From: Bacteroidota bacterium
GTDB lineage: Bacteria > Bacteroidota > Bacteroidia > Bacteroidales > Dysgonomonadaceae
DNA: 64,000 bases
Assembly: GCA_023424395.1 (NCBI GenBank)
Contig: JAFADY010000045.1
Span: 55,661 to 119,660 of the forward strand
Reading direction: 5' to 3'
Positions 52,747 through 61,274 of this stretch are shown piece after piece. Both the position numbers and the translations under genes were made by a program. The notes beneath the pieces were generated by a model. That model made no database searches. It was not told the origin of the DNA and worked only from the letters and a program-made list of their open reading frames with translations. The stretch's first letter is position 1. Every line of letters starts with the position of its first letter.

Positions 52747-54132
52747 ATGCTTACAGTAGAAAAAATCGGCGGAACATCCATGTCGCAATTTCAGGATGTG
52801 CTGCAAAACATCATAAAAGGCAACCGTAAAGGGGATGAATTGTACGACCGCATTTTTGTGGTTTCAGCGTATAATAACGTAACCAACTGGCTGTTGGAAC
52901 ACAAAAAAACCGGAGAGCCGGGCATATACAATAAATTTTTGAACGGCGAGGATTACAGCAGCGCATTGGATTCGTTCGGTCAAAGATTATTACTTATAAA
53001 CGATGGTTTTGCCGACATCGGTTTGGATCTTAAAGAAGCCCGCGATTTTATCCGTTTCCGTATTGACCAAGCCAAGACTATTCTTTACAGTTTGAATAAA
53101 GTTTTGGCCTCCGGCTATGTGAATATGATGGATATTCATTTAGCGGCTCGAGAAATTTTAGCTTCGATTGGAGAAGCGCATTCAGGTTGGAATTCCGTCA
53201 ATATATTAAATAACAATGGAATAAACGCCCGATTTATTGATCTTAGCGGTTTCAACGATAACGAACCGCTGACCATTGATGAGCGAATTCACAAGGAATT
53301 TGACGGCATTGATTTTACCAACGTTCTATGTATCGCAACCGGCTATACCAAAGGAACCGAAGGTATTATGCGCGCTTTCGACCGCGGATATTCCGAAGTT
53401 ACTTTCAGTAAAATAGCCGTGGAAGTAAAAGCTGACGAAGCGGTGATACACAAAGAGTACCACCTGTCGAGTGCCGACCCGAAAATCGTTGGCGTTGAGA
53501 ACAGTATTCCCGTGGGGCGTACCAATTACATTATTGCGGATCAGTTGGCCGATATCGGTATGGAGGCCATCCATCCCAAAGCGGCGAAACCGTTGGAATT
53601 GGCGGGAATCAACATCCGCATCAAAAACACTTTTGAGCCTGAACATCCCGGGACGGTGATTTCTCGTGATTACGTTTCACCGGAACCGCGCGTGGAAATC
53701 GTGTCCGGTTCGCGAAAAGTTATCGCCATTGAGGTTCACGACCCGATGATGGTGGGCGAGGTCGGTTTTGATGCACGCATCATGCAGTATCTCCAAAAAT
53801 ACAACGTAAGTTATATCCTGAAATCCACCAACGCCAACTCCATTACAATGGTTGTTTGGGACGATGAAAAATCCAACGATCTCATTAAAATATTAAAGGA
53901 TGTTTTCTATCAGGTCAACGCTATGCCCGCGGCAATTGTGTGCGCCATGGGTACGAATATTGCCCTTCCCGGATTTTTGTACAAATCGGCAAAAGCTTTG
54001 TACGAGCGAGGAATTAACGTGGAAAGTTTCGCACAATCGCTCATGCAGGTAAACATGCAGTTTGTAATTAAACGCGAAAAATACGAGGAAGCCGTTATCG
54101 CACTTAACGAAGAATTGTGTGAATTTAACTAA
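52747..54132 (+). CDS. aspartate kinase
   Basis: A 461-residue amino-acid kinase that phosphorylates aspartate, the entry step to lysine, threonine and methionine. The N-terminal motif is EKIGGTSMS (Ile in place of the usual Phe of KFGGTS). Paired ACT domains sit in the C-terminal third (KVIAIEVHDPMMVGEVG, MPAAIVCAMGTNIALPG). Monofunctional: no homoserine dehydrogenase domain. No leader peptide or lysine riboswitch seen. The next gene is creD, 18 bases downstream. Confidence 0.88.
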   Translation: MLTVEKIGGTSMSQFQDVLQNIIKGNRKGDELYDRIFVVSAYNNVTNWLLEHKKTGEPGIYNKFLNGEDYSSALDSFGQRLLLINDGFADIGLDLKEARDFIRFRIDQAKTILYSLNKVLASGYVNMMDIHLAAREILASIGEAHSGWNSVNILNNNGINARFIDLSGFNDNEPLTIDERIHKEFDGIDFTNVLCIATGYTKGTEGIMRAFDRGYSEVTFSKIAVEVKADEAVIHKEYHLSSADPKIVGVENSIPVGRTNYIIADQLADIGMEAIHPKAAKPLELAGINIRIKNTFEPEHPGTVISRDYVSPEPRVEIVSGSRKVIAIEVHDPMMVGEVGFDARIMQYLQKYNVSYILKSTNANSITMVVWDDEKSNDLIKILKDVFYQVNAMPAAIVCAMGTNIALPGFLYKSAKALYERGINVESFAQSLMQVNMQFVIKREKYEEAVIALNEELCEFN

Positions 54133-54150
54133 CTTTTTTTTGATAAAATA

Positions 54151-55593
54151 ATGGAAACAACAGATAAACAAATTGAACCATCAGTTCCATCACAGCAAAG
54201 CCGCAGTTTTACAGAGCGTTACGGTGTAGCACTTAAAATGATTGTTGTGGGAATTCTAACACTTTTATTGCTTATTCCGCTGGGAATGATCCGGTCGATG
54301 ATTTATGAACGGCAGAACACAAAAAACAGCGCCGTAACCGATATTACATCGAAATGGGGCGGCGAGCAAACCGTTACCGGGCCTTGTCTTGTAGTTCCTT
54401 ACACCGAAACGGTGTTGGAAGATAAAAAAGAAGTTCAGATAACACGAAATCTGTTGGTGTTGCCCGAGGTGCTCAACGTAACCGGAAACGTTTCCGTTGA
54501 GAAGCGCAAGCGTGGAATTTACGATGCATCGGTGTATGATTCCGAAGTTACTCTAGCGGGTGAATTTGATATGGGGGCGCTGAATAAAATGAATATCCCG
54601 CAAGAGAACATCAAATGGAACGAAGTGCAGGTGATTATGGGGCTTTCGGACTTGAAAGGGATCACCGAAAAAGTTACGCTGCAAAGTAATGGTGAATCCG
54701 TGTCTTTCGAATCGGGACTGCCGGTGGAAAATTTGGCATCGGGAACGGGAATGCCTGCTTCGGCTACGGTTTCCGATAAAGCTGCGGTGGCGTACGATTA
54801 TAGCGGTAATTCATATGATCTGTTTTCGGTTGGTTTAAATGCAAAACTAAATTCCGCAGGAACCGATTTGTCGATGCAGGGAAAATTCCCATTCGATATT
54901 TTACTGAGAATGAATGGCTCACAAGGATTGTACATTGTGCCGATCGGCAGGACAACCACTTTGAAAATGCAATCGAACTGGGCTACGCCGAGTTTCGACG
55001 GAGAGTTTCTTCCCGGAAACCGAGACATTACCAAAGACGGCTTTACTTCCGATTGGAAAGTGCTCGATTTGAACCGCAGTTACGGGCAAGTTGTCAGAGC
55101 CGATAATGTAAACACAATGAATCAAATGGCCTCATCGCGATTTGGCGTCAAATTCATTCAATCGGTGGATCAATATCAGCAGAACCTGCGGAGCGTGAAA
55201 TACGCTATTCTCATTATTTTACTCACTTTCGTGATCGTGTTTTTTATAGAAATGCTGCAGAAAAAGAAGGTAAACCCGTTCCAATACTTGCTTGTTGGGT
55301 TGGCGTTGGTGTTGTTTTATTCGCTTTTGTTGTCAATGTCTGAAGTTTGGGGATTCAATCTTGCCTACGTTGTTGCTGCACTTATGACCACCTTATTGAT
55401 TATGATCCATTTATCGAGCATTCTCAAAAACCGTAAACAAGGTTTGTTGGTAGGCGCGTTGCTTGCTTTTCTGTATGTTTTTGTGTTTGTGCTTATTCAA
55501 ATGGAAAGTTTCGCGCTACTTGTAGGTAGTTTAGGTCTGTTCGCTTTCCTTGCAGTGATCATGTATTTCTCGAAAAAGATAAGATTCTCGTAA
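54151..55593 (+). CDS. creD: CreD family inner-membrane protein
   Basis: A 480-residue protein with an N-terminal membrane segment (about 30-50), a large periplasmic domain (about 60-345) and a cluster of six membrane segments at the C-terminus. CreD in Enterobacteriaceae affects envelope integrity and colicin/beta-lactam response. No creBC two-component genes nearby, as is usual for Bacteroidota creD. Confidence 0.88.
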   Translation: METTDKQIEPSVPSQQSRSFTERYGVALKMIVVGILTLLLLIPLGMIRSMIYERQNTKNSAVTDITSKWGGEQTVTGPCLVVPYTETVLEDKKEVQITRNLLVLPEVLNVTGNVSVEKRKRGIYDASVYDSEVTLAGEFDMGALNKMNIPQENIKWNEVQVIMGLSDLKGITEKVTLQSNGESVSFESGLPVENLASGTGMPASATVSDKAAVAYDYSGNSYDLFSVGLNAKLNSAGTDLSMQGKFPFDILLRMNGSQGLYIVPIGRTTTLKMQSNWATPSFDGEFLPGNRDITKDGFTSDWKVLDLNRSYGQVVRADNVNTMNQMASSRFGVKFIQSVDQYQQNLRSVKYAILIILLTFVIVFFIEMLQKKKVNPFQYLLVGLALVLFYSLLLSMSEVWGFNLAYVVAALMTTLLIMIHLSSILKNRKQGLLVGALLAFLYVFVFVLIQMESFALLVGSLGLFAFLAVIMYFSKKIRFS

Positions 55594-55601
55594 AAGCTCA
55601 A

Positions 55602-55652
55602 AAAAAATCCGATAGGCAGCGGATTAAATTCCCTGCTTACCGGATTTTTTTT
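55602..55652. terminator. bidirectional terminator
   Basis: AAAAAAATCCG with an inner GGCAG/CTGC stem pairs with CGGATTTTTTTT, between the convergent creD and tnaA genes. Confidence 0.75.
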
Positions 55653-55669
55653 TGTGCTTATCGGTTTTT

Positions 55670-57049
55670 TTACAAAACGGATTCCAACTCCACCGTAAAG
55701 TGCCGCATGATGGGTTCTTCGTAGGTAATTTTGTATCCTTTCGTGATAGATTCCCTCCGATCGAAAACGTTTTTTATTGCGGCGGCAACCAAATCCACGT
55801 GGTTGTTGGTGTAAGTACGGCGAGGGATTGCAAGGCGCAACAATTCCAAATCGGGATAACGATTTTCGTGTGTTACAGGATCGCGGTCGGCGAGCAAAGC
55901 GCCGACTTCCACACCGCGCACTCCGGCTTCCAAATACAATTCTATCGCCAACGTTTGCGCGATAAACTGTTCCTTCGGAACGCGGGTGAGCACTTTTTTC
56001 GCATCCACGAAAATGGCATGTCCGCCCGCGGGACGCTGATAAGGAATGCCGTATTCATCTAGTTTTTTACCCAAATATTCCACTTGTTTAATGCGTGTTT
56101 CCAAATAATCGAACTCGGTTCCTTCGTCCAATCCCACGGCAAGTGCGTTCATATCGCGGCCACTCATTCCGCCGTATGTGATGAAACCTTCATTCATGAT
56201 GCAGAACTTCTGGCATTTTTTCCACAGCGCTTCCGATTTGAACGCCACAAAACCACCCATATTCACGATCGCATCTTTTTTCGACGACATGGTCATGATA
56301 TCAACGTAGGAAAACATTTCTTTCACAATTTCCTTCACGGTTTTGTGGGCGTGACCAGTCTCGCGGGTTTTAATAAAATAGGCATTTTCGGCAAACCGGG
56401 CAGAATCCATTAACAAAGGGACATTGAATTTTTTGCACAGCGCCGATATCTCACTGATGTTTTTCATTGAAACAGGCTGTCCGCCGGCAGTGTTGTTGGT
56501 GACGGTAAGAACAACGGCCGGAATTTTTTCTTTCGGAAAATCTTTCAATGTTTTTTCGAGCTTTGCAATATCCACGTTGCCTTTAAAGGGAATTTCGAGT
56601 TGCGTTTCGGCTGCTTCGTCAATGGTACAGTCGATAGCTGTTGCACGGCGGTGTTCAATGTGTCCTTTCGTGGTATCGAAATGCGAGTTTCCGGGCAACA
56701 CATCGCCTTCGCTGATGATGGTAGAAAACAATATATTTTCTGCCGCGCGCCCTTGGTGAGCAGGCAGAAAATGATCGAATCCGAGAATTTCTTTTATAGC
56801 ATCTTTCAGGTTGTAGTACGAACGCGCGCCGGCGTAACTTTCATCGCCCAGCATCATGGCCGACCATTGTCGGTCGCTCATTGCGCCCGTGCCCGAATCG
56901 GTAATCAGATCGATAAAAACTTGTTCGCTTTTCAGCGCAAAGAGGTTGTAATTGGCATTTTTTATCCATTTTTCGCGTTCTTCACGCGTACTTTTTTTAA
57001 TGCTTTCCACCATTTTTATGCGGTAAGATTCAGCAAATGGGAGTTCCAT
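55670..57049 (-). CDS. tnaA: tryptophanase
   Basis: A 459-residue PLP beta-eliminating lyase that splits tryptophan into indole, pyruvate and ammonia. Motifs include the substrate-side YAGARSYY, LPAHQGRAAE, NNTAGGQPVSM and the PLP lysine in MTMSSKKDAIVNMGG, all typical of TnaA. Tyrosine phenol-lyase is a close relative and cannot be fully excluded. The leader is about 220 nt long, contains a 21-codon ORF and short tandem repeats, and starts right after the hflX stop. No tryptophan transporter (tnaB) gene follows. Confidence 0.93.
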   Translation of the reverse strand: MELPFAESYRIKMVESIKKSTREEREKWIKNANYNLFALKSEQVFIDLITDSGTGAMSDRQWSAMMLGDESYAGARSYYNLKDAIKEILGFDHFLPAHQGRAAENILFSTIISEGDVLPGNSHFDTTKGHIEHRRATAIDCTIDEAAETQLEIPFKGNVDIAKLEKTLKDFPKEKIPAVVLTVTNNTAGGQPVSMKNISEISALCKKFNVPLLMDSARFAENAYFIKTRETGHAHKTVKEIVKEMFSYVDIMTMSSKKDAIVNMGGFVAFKSEALWKKCQKFCIMNEGFITYGGMSGRDMNALAVGLDEGTEFDYLETRIKQVEYLGKKLDEYGIPYQRPAGGHAIFVDAKKVLTRVPKEQFIAQTLAIELYLEAGVRGVEVGALLADRDPVTHENRYPDLELLRLAIPRRTYTNNHVDLVAAAIKNVFDRRESITKGYKITYEEPIMRHFTVELESVL

Positions 57050-57057
57050 AATAAATT

Positions 57058-57086
57058 AGTTATGAGTTATGAGTTATGAGTTATGA
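57058..57086. repeat. tandem 7-mer repeat before tnaA
   Basis: AGTTATG is repeated four times in tandem (plus-strand reading), ending 9 bases from the tnaA start. A second quasi-palindromic block with ATGCAT at both ends lies at about 57172-57199. Confidence 0.85.
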
Positions 57087-57191
57087 GAATTTAAGACGTC
57101 AGGTATCAGATGACAGACTATTTAACTGATCTAAAATCGAAATGTTGATATCTAACGGAATAAGGTCTAATTATGCATTATTCATTGTGAA

Positions 57192-57257
57192 TTATGCATT
57201 GAGATAAGGATAGCCGTCGCGGCGTTTAATGTGGATATATTGTTGTTTTCGGGGCAT
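57192..57257 (-). CDS. candidate 21-residue leader peptide of tnaA
   Basis: ATG at 57257, TAA at 57192. The product begins MPRKQQYIHIK and ends GYPYLNA; it contains no tryptophan. It lies about 15-20 nt after a predicted transcription start (-7 box 57284-57277) and about 140 nt before tnaA, the position of a leader peptide such as TnaC. The absence of Trp argues against a TnaC-type mechanism, so it is either a different kind of leader or a chance frame. Confidence 0.3.
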   Translation of the reverse strand: MPRKQQYIHIKRRDGYPYLNA

Positions 57258-57276
57258 TTTGTGGTATTTCAAGAAA

Positions 57277-57284
57277 CAAAAATA
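57277..57284 (-). promoter_or_regulatory. -7 promoter box for the tnaA leader
   Basis: Reads TATTTTTG on the minus strand, matching TAnnTTTG. It starts a leader of about 220 nt before tnaA, immediately after hflX. Confidence 0.5.
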
Positions 57285-57292
57285 AAGAAAAT

Positions 57293-58516
57293 TTACTCTT
57301 CCTCATATTTCTGATAGAGAAAATCGTTGTAAGGAAAGCGTTGTGTGTGAATTTCTTTCACTTTCTCGTAAATTAAACTTTTGAGTTCATCGATATTTTC
57401 CTTCTGTTTTGCCGAAATGAAAATGGCATTTTCTTTCAGTTTGCTCATCCACGATTGTTTAAGCTCTTCGAGCGAAACGTTTTCGCGTTTTCGCGGTGTA
57501 AGATCGTCTTCGTCTTTTTCAATATGCGTAAACGCATCTATTTTGTTGAAAACGATGACGGTAGGTTTTTCGGTTTTGTCAATGTCGTAAAGCGTTTTTT
57601 CCACGATCTCGATTTGTTCTTCAAACGCGGGATGTGAAATATCCACCACGTGCACGAGGATATCGGCTTCGCGCACCTCGTCGAGGGTGGATTTGAAGGA
57701 TTCTATGAGATTAGTGGGCAGTTTGCGGATAAACCCAACTGTGTCTGTGAGCAGAAACGGCAGGTTTTCGATGGTTACTTTTCGCACCGTAGTGTCAAGC
57801 GTGGCAAAAAGTTTGTTTTCGGCAAACACTTCCGATTTGCTCAACAGATTCATCAGCGTGGATTTTCCCACGTTAGTGTAGCCCACAAGCGCTACGCGCA
57901 CCAATTTTCCGCGATTTTTACGCTGCACGGTTTTTTGTTTGTCAATGTCTTTCAGCTCTTGTTTCAATCGCGAGATTTTATCGAGAATAATTCGGCGGTC
58001 GGTTTCCAACTGCGTTTCTCCAGGCCCGCGCATAATCACTCCGCCACCGCCCCGCTGACGCTCTAAGTGAGTCCACATGCGGGTTAATCGCGGAAGTAAA
58101 TATTGATATTGCGCCAATTCAACTTGTGCTTTTGCGTGTGCGGTTTGGGCGCGCATGGCAAAAATATCAAGAATTAGGCTTGTGCGATCGAGAATCCTGA
58201 GTTTGAGCTCTTTTTCGATATTTCGGATCTGTTTTGCCGAAAGTTCATCATCGAAAATCACCACACCCACTTCATTATCCTCATCGGCCACATAATCGGC
58301 AATTTCCTGCAATTTTCCCGTCCCAACAAAAGTGACGGAATTGGGTATATCCAGCCGTTGAACGAATCTTTTTTCGGGGATCAATCCCGCCGTTTCGGCC
58401 AAAAAAGCCAATTCATCCAAATACTCGTTCACTTTTTCTTCGTTCTGATCGGGAGTGATCAACCCCACCAAGACGGCATTTTCGTTTTTTATTTCGCTTG
58501 TTATAAAATCTTTCAT
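57293..58516 (-). CDS. hflX: ribosome-associated GTPase HflX
   Basis: A 407-residue GTPase that splits stalled or hibernating ribosomes. The N-terminal HflX domain includes the GPGETQLETDRR motif, and the G domain has GYTNVGKST (G1), DTVGF (G3) and NKID (G4). Complete. Upstream of tnaA on the same strand, but tnaA has its own candidate promoter. Confidence 0.96.
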   Translation of the reverse strand: MKDFITSEIKNENAVLVGLITPDQNEEKVNEYLDELAFLAETAGLIPEKRFVQRLDIPNSVTFVGTGKLQEIADYVADEDNEVGVVIFDDELSAKQIRNIEKELKLRILDRTSLILDIFAMRAQTAHAKAQVELAQYQYLLPRLTRMWTHLERQRGGGGVIMRGPGETQLETDRRIILDKISRLKQELKDIDKQKTVQRKNRGKLVRVALVGYTNVGKSTLMNLLSKSEVFAENKLFATLDTTVRKVTIENLPFLLTDTVGFIRKLPTNLIESFKSTLDEVREADILVHVVDISHPAFEEQIEIVEKTLYDIDKTEKPTVIVFNKIDAFTHIEKDEDDLTPRKRENVSLEELKQSWMSKLKENAIFISAKQKENIDELKSLIYEKVKEIHTQRFPYNDFLYQKYEEE

Positions 58517-58581
58517 TCAACAACTTTCAATAATATAATGTGCAAATATGCCCATGGGCTTGCAACCTAGAAACCTATCAT

Positions 58582-59079
58582 TTAAAGCCAGAACCCAATT
58601 CCGGCCATGACTGTGAGTTGGGAAAAGTCTTTGATAAATTGATATTTGAACTCAAAATTGGCTCTCACACGGTAACCGATTTCGTACTGTACGCCAAGTC
58701 CTAAATTACCTCCCACTTTGTGTTTCGTCCAGTCTTCGGCCCCAAGATCGGCCTTTTGAGCATCGTACTCCCAGTTTCCGTAATTGAGTCCGGCAATCGG
58801 ATACAGAGAAATATCCCAAGATAAAGGAACAATAAAGTGTGCATCGGCTTCGATCTCCCACAAACTTTTTCCCTTCCTCGGCAAATAGTAAGTGAACGAA
58901 GGAGCTAAACGGATATTATTGGTTCGGTAATAGTGTAAATGCGCTCCGGCGCCCATACTTGCAATTTCGGCTCCATATTTTAAGTGCCCGCCCATACCGA
59001 ATGTTCCTTCAAATTGCGCTGATACTTTGCTGACCGATAATCCCAAAAATATTACCAGCACGAGAAGTAATTTCTTCAT
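58582..59079 (-). CDS. small outer-membrane beta-barrel protein
   Basis: A 165-residue protein with a signal peptide (ending near SKVSAQ) and an eight-strand barrel pattern ending in an aromatic-Leu C-terminus (GIGFWL). The ATG at 59079 is chosen because the -7 box (59107-59100) overlaps an upstream GTG. Related to the porin-family barrels; function unknown. Confidence 0.75.
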   Translation of the reverse strand: MKKLLLVLVIFLGLSVSKVSAQFEGTFGMGGHLKYGAEIASMGAGAHLHYYRTNNIRLAPSFTYYLPRKGKSLWEIEADAHFIVPLSWDISLYPIAGLNYGNWEYDAQKADLGAEDWTKHKVGGNLGLGVQYEIGYRVRANFEFKYQFIKDFSQLTVMAGIGFWL

Positions 59080-59099
59080 GTTTTTATTTTTTTGTTTCA

Positions 59100-59107
59100 C
59101 AAAGATA
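59100..59107 (-). promoter_or_regulatory. -7 promoter box deciding the barrel start
   Basis: Reads TATCTTTG on the minus strand; it overlaps the in-frame GTG at 59100, leaving the ATG at 59079 as the start. Confidence 0.55.
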
Positions 59108-59133
59108 ATGAAATGAGTGAGAAAACAGATGGG

Positions 59134-59781
59134 TTACGATTTATTTTCCCCTTTCAGAACGGGTAAATGCCAATGATATTTAACAGCCAAAATCCTGATA
59201 ACAATTACAATAGTTGCGGTTAATATTTCGTTTATGGTGAGGTTTACGTTTAGAGCCGAAGCAATGGTGAAAAATATAGCACCGATAACACAAGCAAATG
59301 CGTAAATTTCTTTTCTGAAAATGAGCGGAATTTCCTGAATGAGAATATCGCGAAGCATTCCTCCGAAGGAGCCGGTTATCGTTCCCATAATCACCGCTAC
59401 CCAAGGAGCAAAGCCGAGTGCGAGTGTTTTTTCCGTTCCCACAACCACGAATAATCCCAGTCCGATACTATCGAAGATAAAGAAAGTATTATTTAAGTGA
59501 ACCAGCTTTTGTTCGAAAATCATTACGAAAAGCAACGCCAGCAACGTTGCCCACAAATAGATGGGATTACTCATCCAGAAAGGCGTTACGCCTACGAATA
59601 GATCGCGGATTGTTCCCCCACCGATCGCTGTTACAAAACCTATCGCAAAAGCGCCGAACAGATCGAATTTCTTCGCCGATGCCAGTCTCACACCGCTAAT
59701 AGCAAAGGCAAATGTCCCCAAAAACTCGATGATATCAACGAATCGTATATTCCCCAGAAAATCTAAAAAATCGAAATACAT
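59134..59781 (-). CDS. TRIC-type cation channel/UPF0126 (YadS) membrane protein
   Basis: A 215-residue inner-membrane protein made of two repeats of three segments plus one (DIIEFLGTFAFAISGVRLA, GFVTAIGGGTIRDL, then FFIFDSIGLGLFVVVGTE, GSFGGMLRDI). The glycine-rich IGGGTIRD and FGGMLRD kinks mark the two repeats of the UPF0126/TRIC family, trimeric cation channels. The ATG at 59781 is preferred over an upstream TTG. Confidence 0.92.
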   Translation of the reverse strand: MYFDFLDFLGNIRFVDIIEFLGTFAFAISGVRLASAKKFDLFGAFAIGFVTAIGGGTIRDLFVGVTPFWMSNPIYLWATLLALLFVMIFEQKLVHLNNTFFIFDSIGLGLFVVVGTEKTLALGFAPWVAVIMGTITGSFGGMLRDILIQEIPLIFRKEIYAFACVIGAIFFTIASALNVNLTINEILTATIVIVIRILAVKYHWHLPVLKGENKS

Positions 59782-59827
59782 AGACAAATTTTGAGTGGTA
59801 AGTTATCTTCCGATGTAAGTCGAAATG

Positions 59828-60892
59828 TTAAATGATCATTCCGCTGCCTAAACAAATATGATTCTCTTTATCGTAAACGACTCCAAACTGACCGGCAGCA
59901 ATTCCCTGTACAGCTTCTTCGGATTCAATGCGAAACAAATCCCCGATCTTTGAAATTCGGCCTTTACCGAATTCCGGCGTATGACGGATCTTAAAGCTGA
60001 TTTCTTTTTCATCTTCAAAATCGCCCCAGATGTCTTTAGTAATGAAGTCGAACCCTTGCAAATTAATTATAGTTCCGTATTGATGTTTGGTGTCGTAACC
60101 TTTTGAAACATACACGATATTCCGATTTATGTCCTTTTTTATCACAAACCACGGGCCGCCGCTCAATCCGAGTCCTTTGCGTTGTCCGATGGTGTGAAAC
60201 CAAAACCCGTGATGTTTGCCGATAATATTTCCGGTTTCCAGTTCTACGATCAAACCTTCTTTTCGTCCAAGATAACGCTCGATGAAATCGTTGTAATTTA
60301 CTTTTCCCAGAAAACAAATACCCTGACTGTCTTTTCGTTGTGCCGAAGGCAATTTTTGATCTACGGCGATTTGACGTACTTCAGATTTCAAAAGATCGCC
60401 AATCGGGAACATCAGTCTCGAAACCTGAACGTAGTTGATTTGCCCGAGAAAATAGGTTTGGTCTTTTACGTGATCTTTGGCGGTGGAGAGCCACGTTAAC
60501 CCGTCTTTTTCGGTAGTGGTGGCGTAGTGTCCCGTAGCAATTTTATCGAATTGGTTTCCCCATTTCTGTTCAAAAACACCGAATTTTATCAGCTTGTTGC
60601 ACATCATATCAGGATTGGGCGTTAGTCCGCGTTTCACAGAATCGATGGTGTATTTTACCACGCTATCCCAATATTCTTCGTGAAGCGAAACCTGCTCAAA
60701 ACGACAACCGTATTTTTTAGCGATAAACGACACTATTTCGATATCTTCTTCCGACGGACAGTCGATGTAGCCGTCTTTATCTTCCATCCCTATCTTAATG
60801 TAAAAAATCGTCGGATCATAGCCCATCTCTTTCAAACGATGAACCACAACCGAACTATCCACTCCACCCGATACCAATGCTGCGATTTCCAT
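59828..60892 (-). CDS. mnmA: tRNA 2-thiouridylase MnmA
   Basis: A 354-residue enzyme that thiolates U34 of Lys, Glu and Gln tRNAs. The PP-loop SGGVDSS is at residues 8-14, and the catalytic cysteines are Cys98 (NPDMMCN) and Cys193 (GICFLG). The C-terminal beta-barrel is complete. Bacteroidota often carry two MnmA copies; the other is not in this window. Own promoter box at 60919-60912. Confidence 0.96.
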   Translation of the reverse strand: MEIAALVSGGVDSSVVVHRLKEMGYDPTIFYIKIGMEDKDGYIDCPSEEDIEIVSFIAKKYGCRFEQVSLHEEYWDSVVKYTIDSVKRGLTPNPDMMCNKLIKFGVFEQKWGNQFDKIATGHYATTTEKDGLTWLSTAKDHVKDQTYFLGQINYVQVSRLMFPIGDLLKSEVRQIAVDQKLPSAQRKDSQGICFLGKVNYNDFIERYLGRKEGLIVELETGNIIGKHHGFWFHTIGQRKGLGLSGGPWFVIKKDINRNIVYVSKGYDTKHQYGTIINLQGFDFITKDIWGDFEDEKEISFKIRHTPEFGKGRISKIGDLFRIESEEAVQGIAAGQFGVVYDKENHICLGSGMII

Positions 60893-60911
60893 TTTCCTTA
60901 GTTTTCAGATA

Positions 60912-60919
60912 CAAAGTTA
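60912..60919 (-). promoter_or_regulatory. -7 promoter box for mnmA
   Basis: Reads TAACTTTG on the minus strand; predicted leader about 14 nt. Confidence 0.55.
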
Positions 60920-61224
60920 AGAATAAGAATTTATTTCTTTGCACGTCAATATCTAATTCTCCCAAAACACTCCATTTCATCGAAGTATATTTATCGAGTA
61001 CAACTAAAAAGTATTTGCGTAATAAGTCAAAAAAGAGTTTATTTTTTTATTTCCGGCAAAAAATGAATTTCTTTAAAAGATTTATTCCTATCTTTACGTT
61101 TATATTACGAATATTGTATAGATACTCATTATCATAAACGCTGAAAAAGCAATGTACAATTACATTGGAAATATTTCGGCTCCGGACAAATCCGGTTCTT
61201 TAGAGAAAGAAAAAAACGATATAA
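60920..61224. other. AT-rich spacer before recJ
   Basis: No confident gene or repeat. Its 3' part holds the start of a 40-codon frame (61152-61274) that overlaps recJ; a near-match promoter box (TATCTTTA, about 61089) may serve it. Confidence 0.4.
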
Positions 61225-61274
61225 ATGACCTACAAATGGAATTATCTAACCCTAACAAACGACCAAAAAAATAA
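61152..61274 (+). CDS. candidate 40-residue upstream overlapping ORF
   Basis: ATG at 61152, TAA at 61272-61274, overlapping the first 50 bases of recJ in another frame. The product starts MYNYIGNISAPDKSG and ends NPNKRPKK; it has no recognisable domain. It could couple translation to recJ, or be a chance frame. Confidence 0.25.
   Translation: MYNYIGNISAPDKSGSLEKEKNDINDLQMELSNPNKRPKK

Noticed and set aside
57058..57086. CRISPR-like or mobile-element repeat
   Set aside because: The 7-mer tandem copies have no spacers, and no cas or transposase gene is near.
57192..57257. TnaC leader peptide
   Set aside because: The position is right, but the peptide lacks the tryptophan that TnaC-type arrest needs; kept only as a candidate leader ORF.
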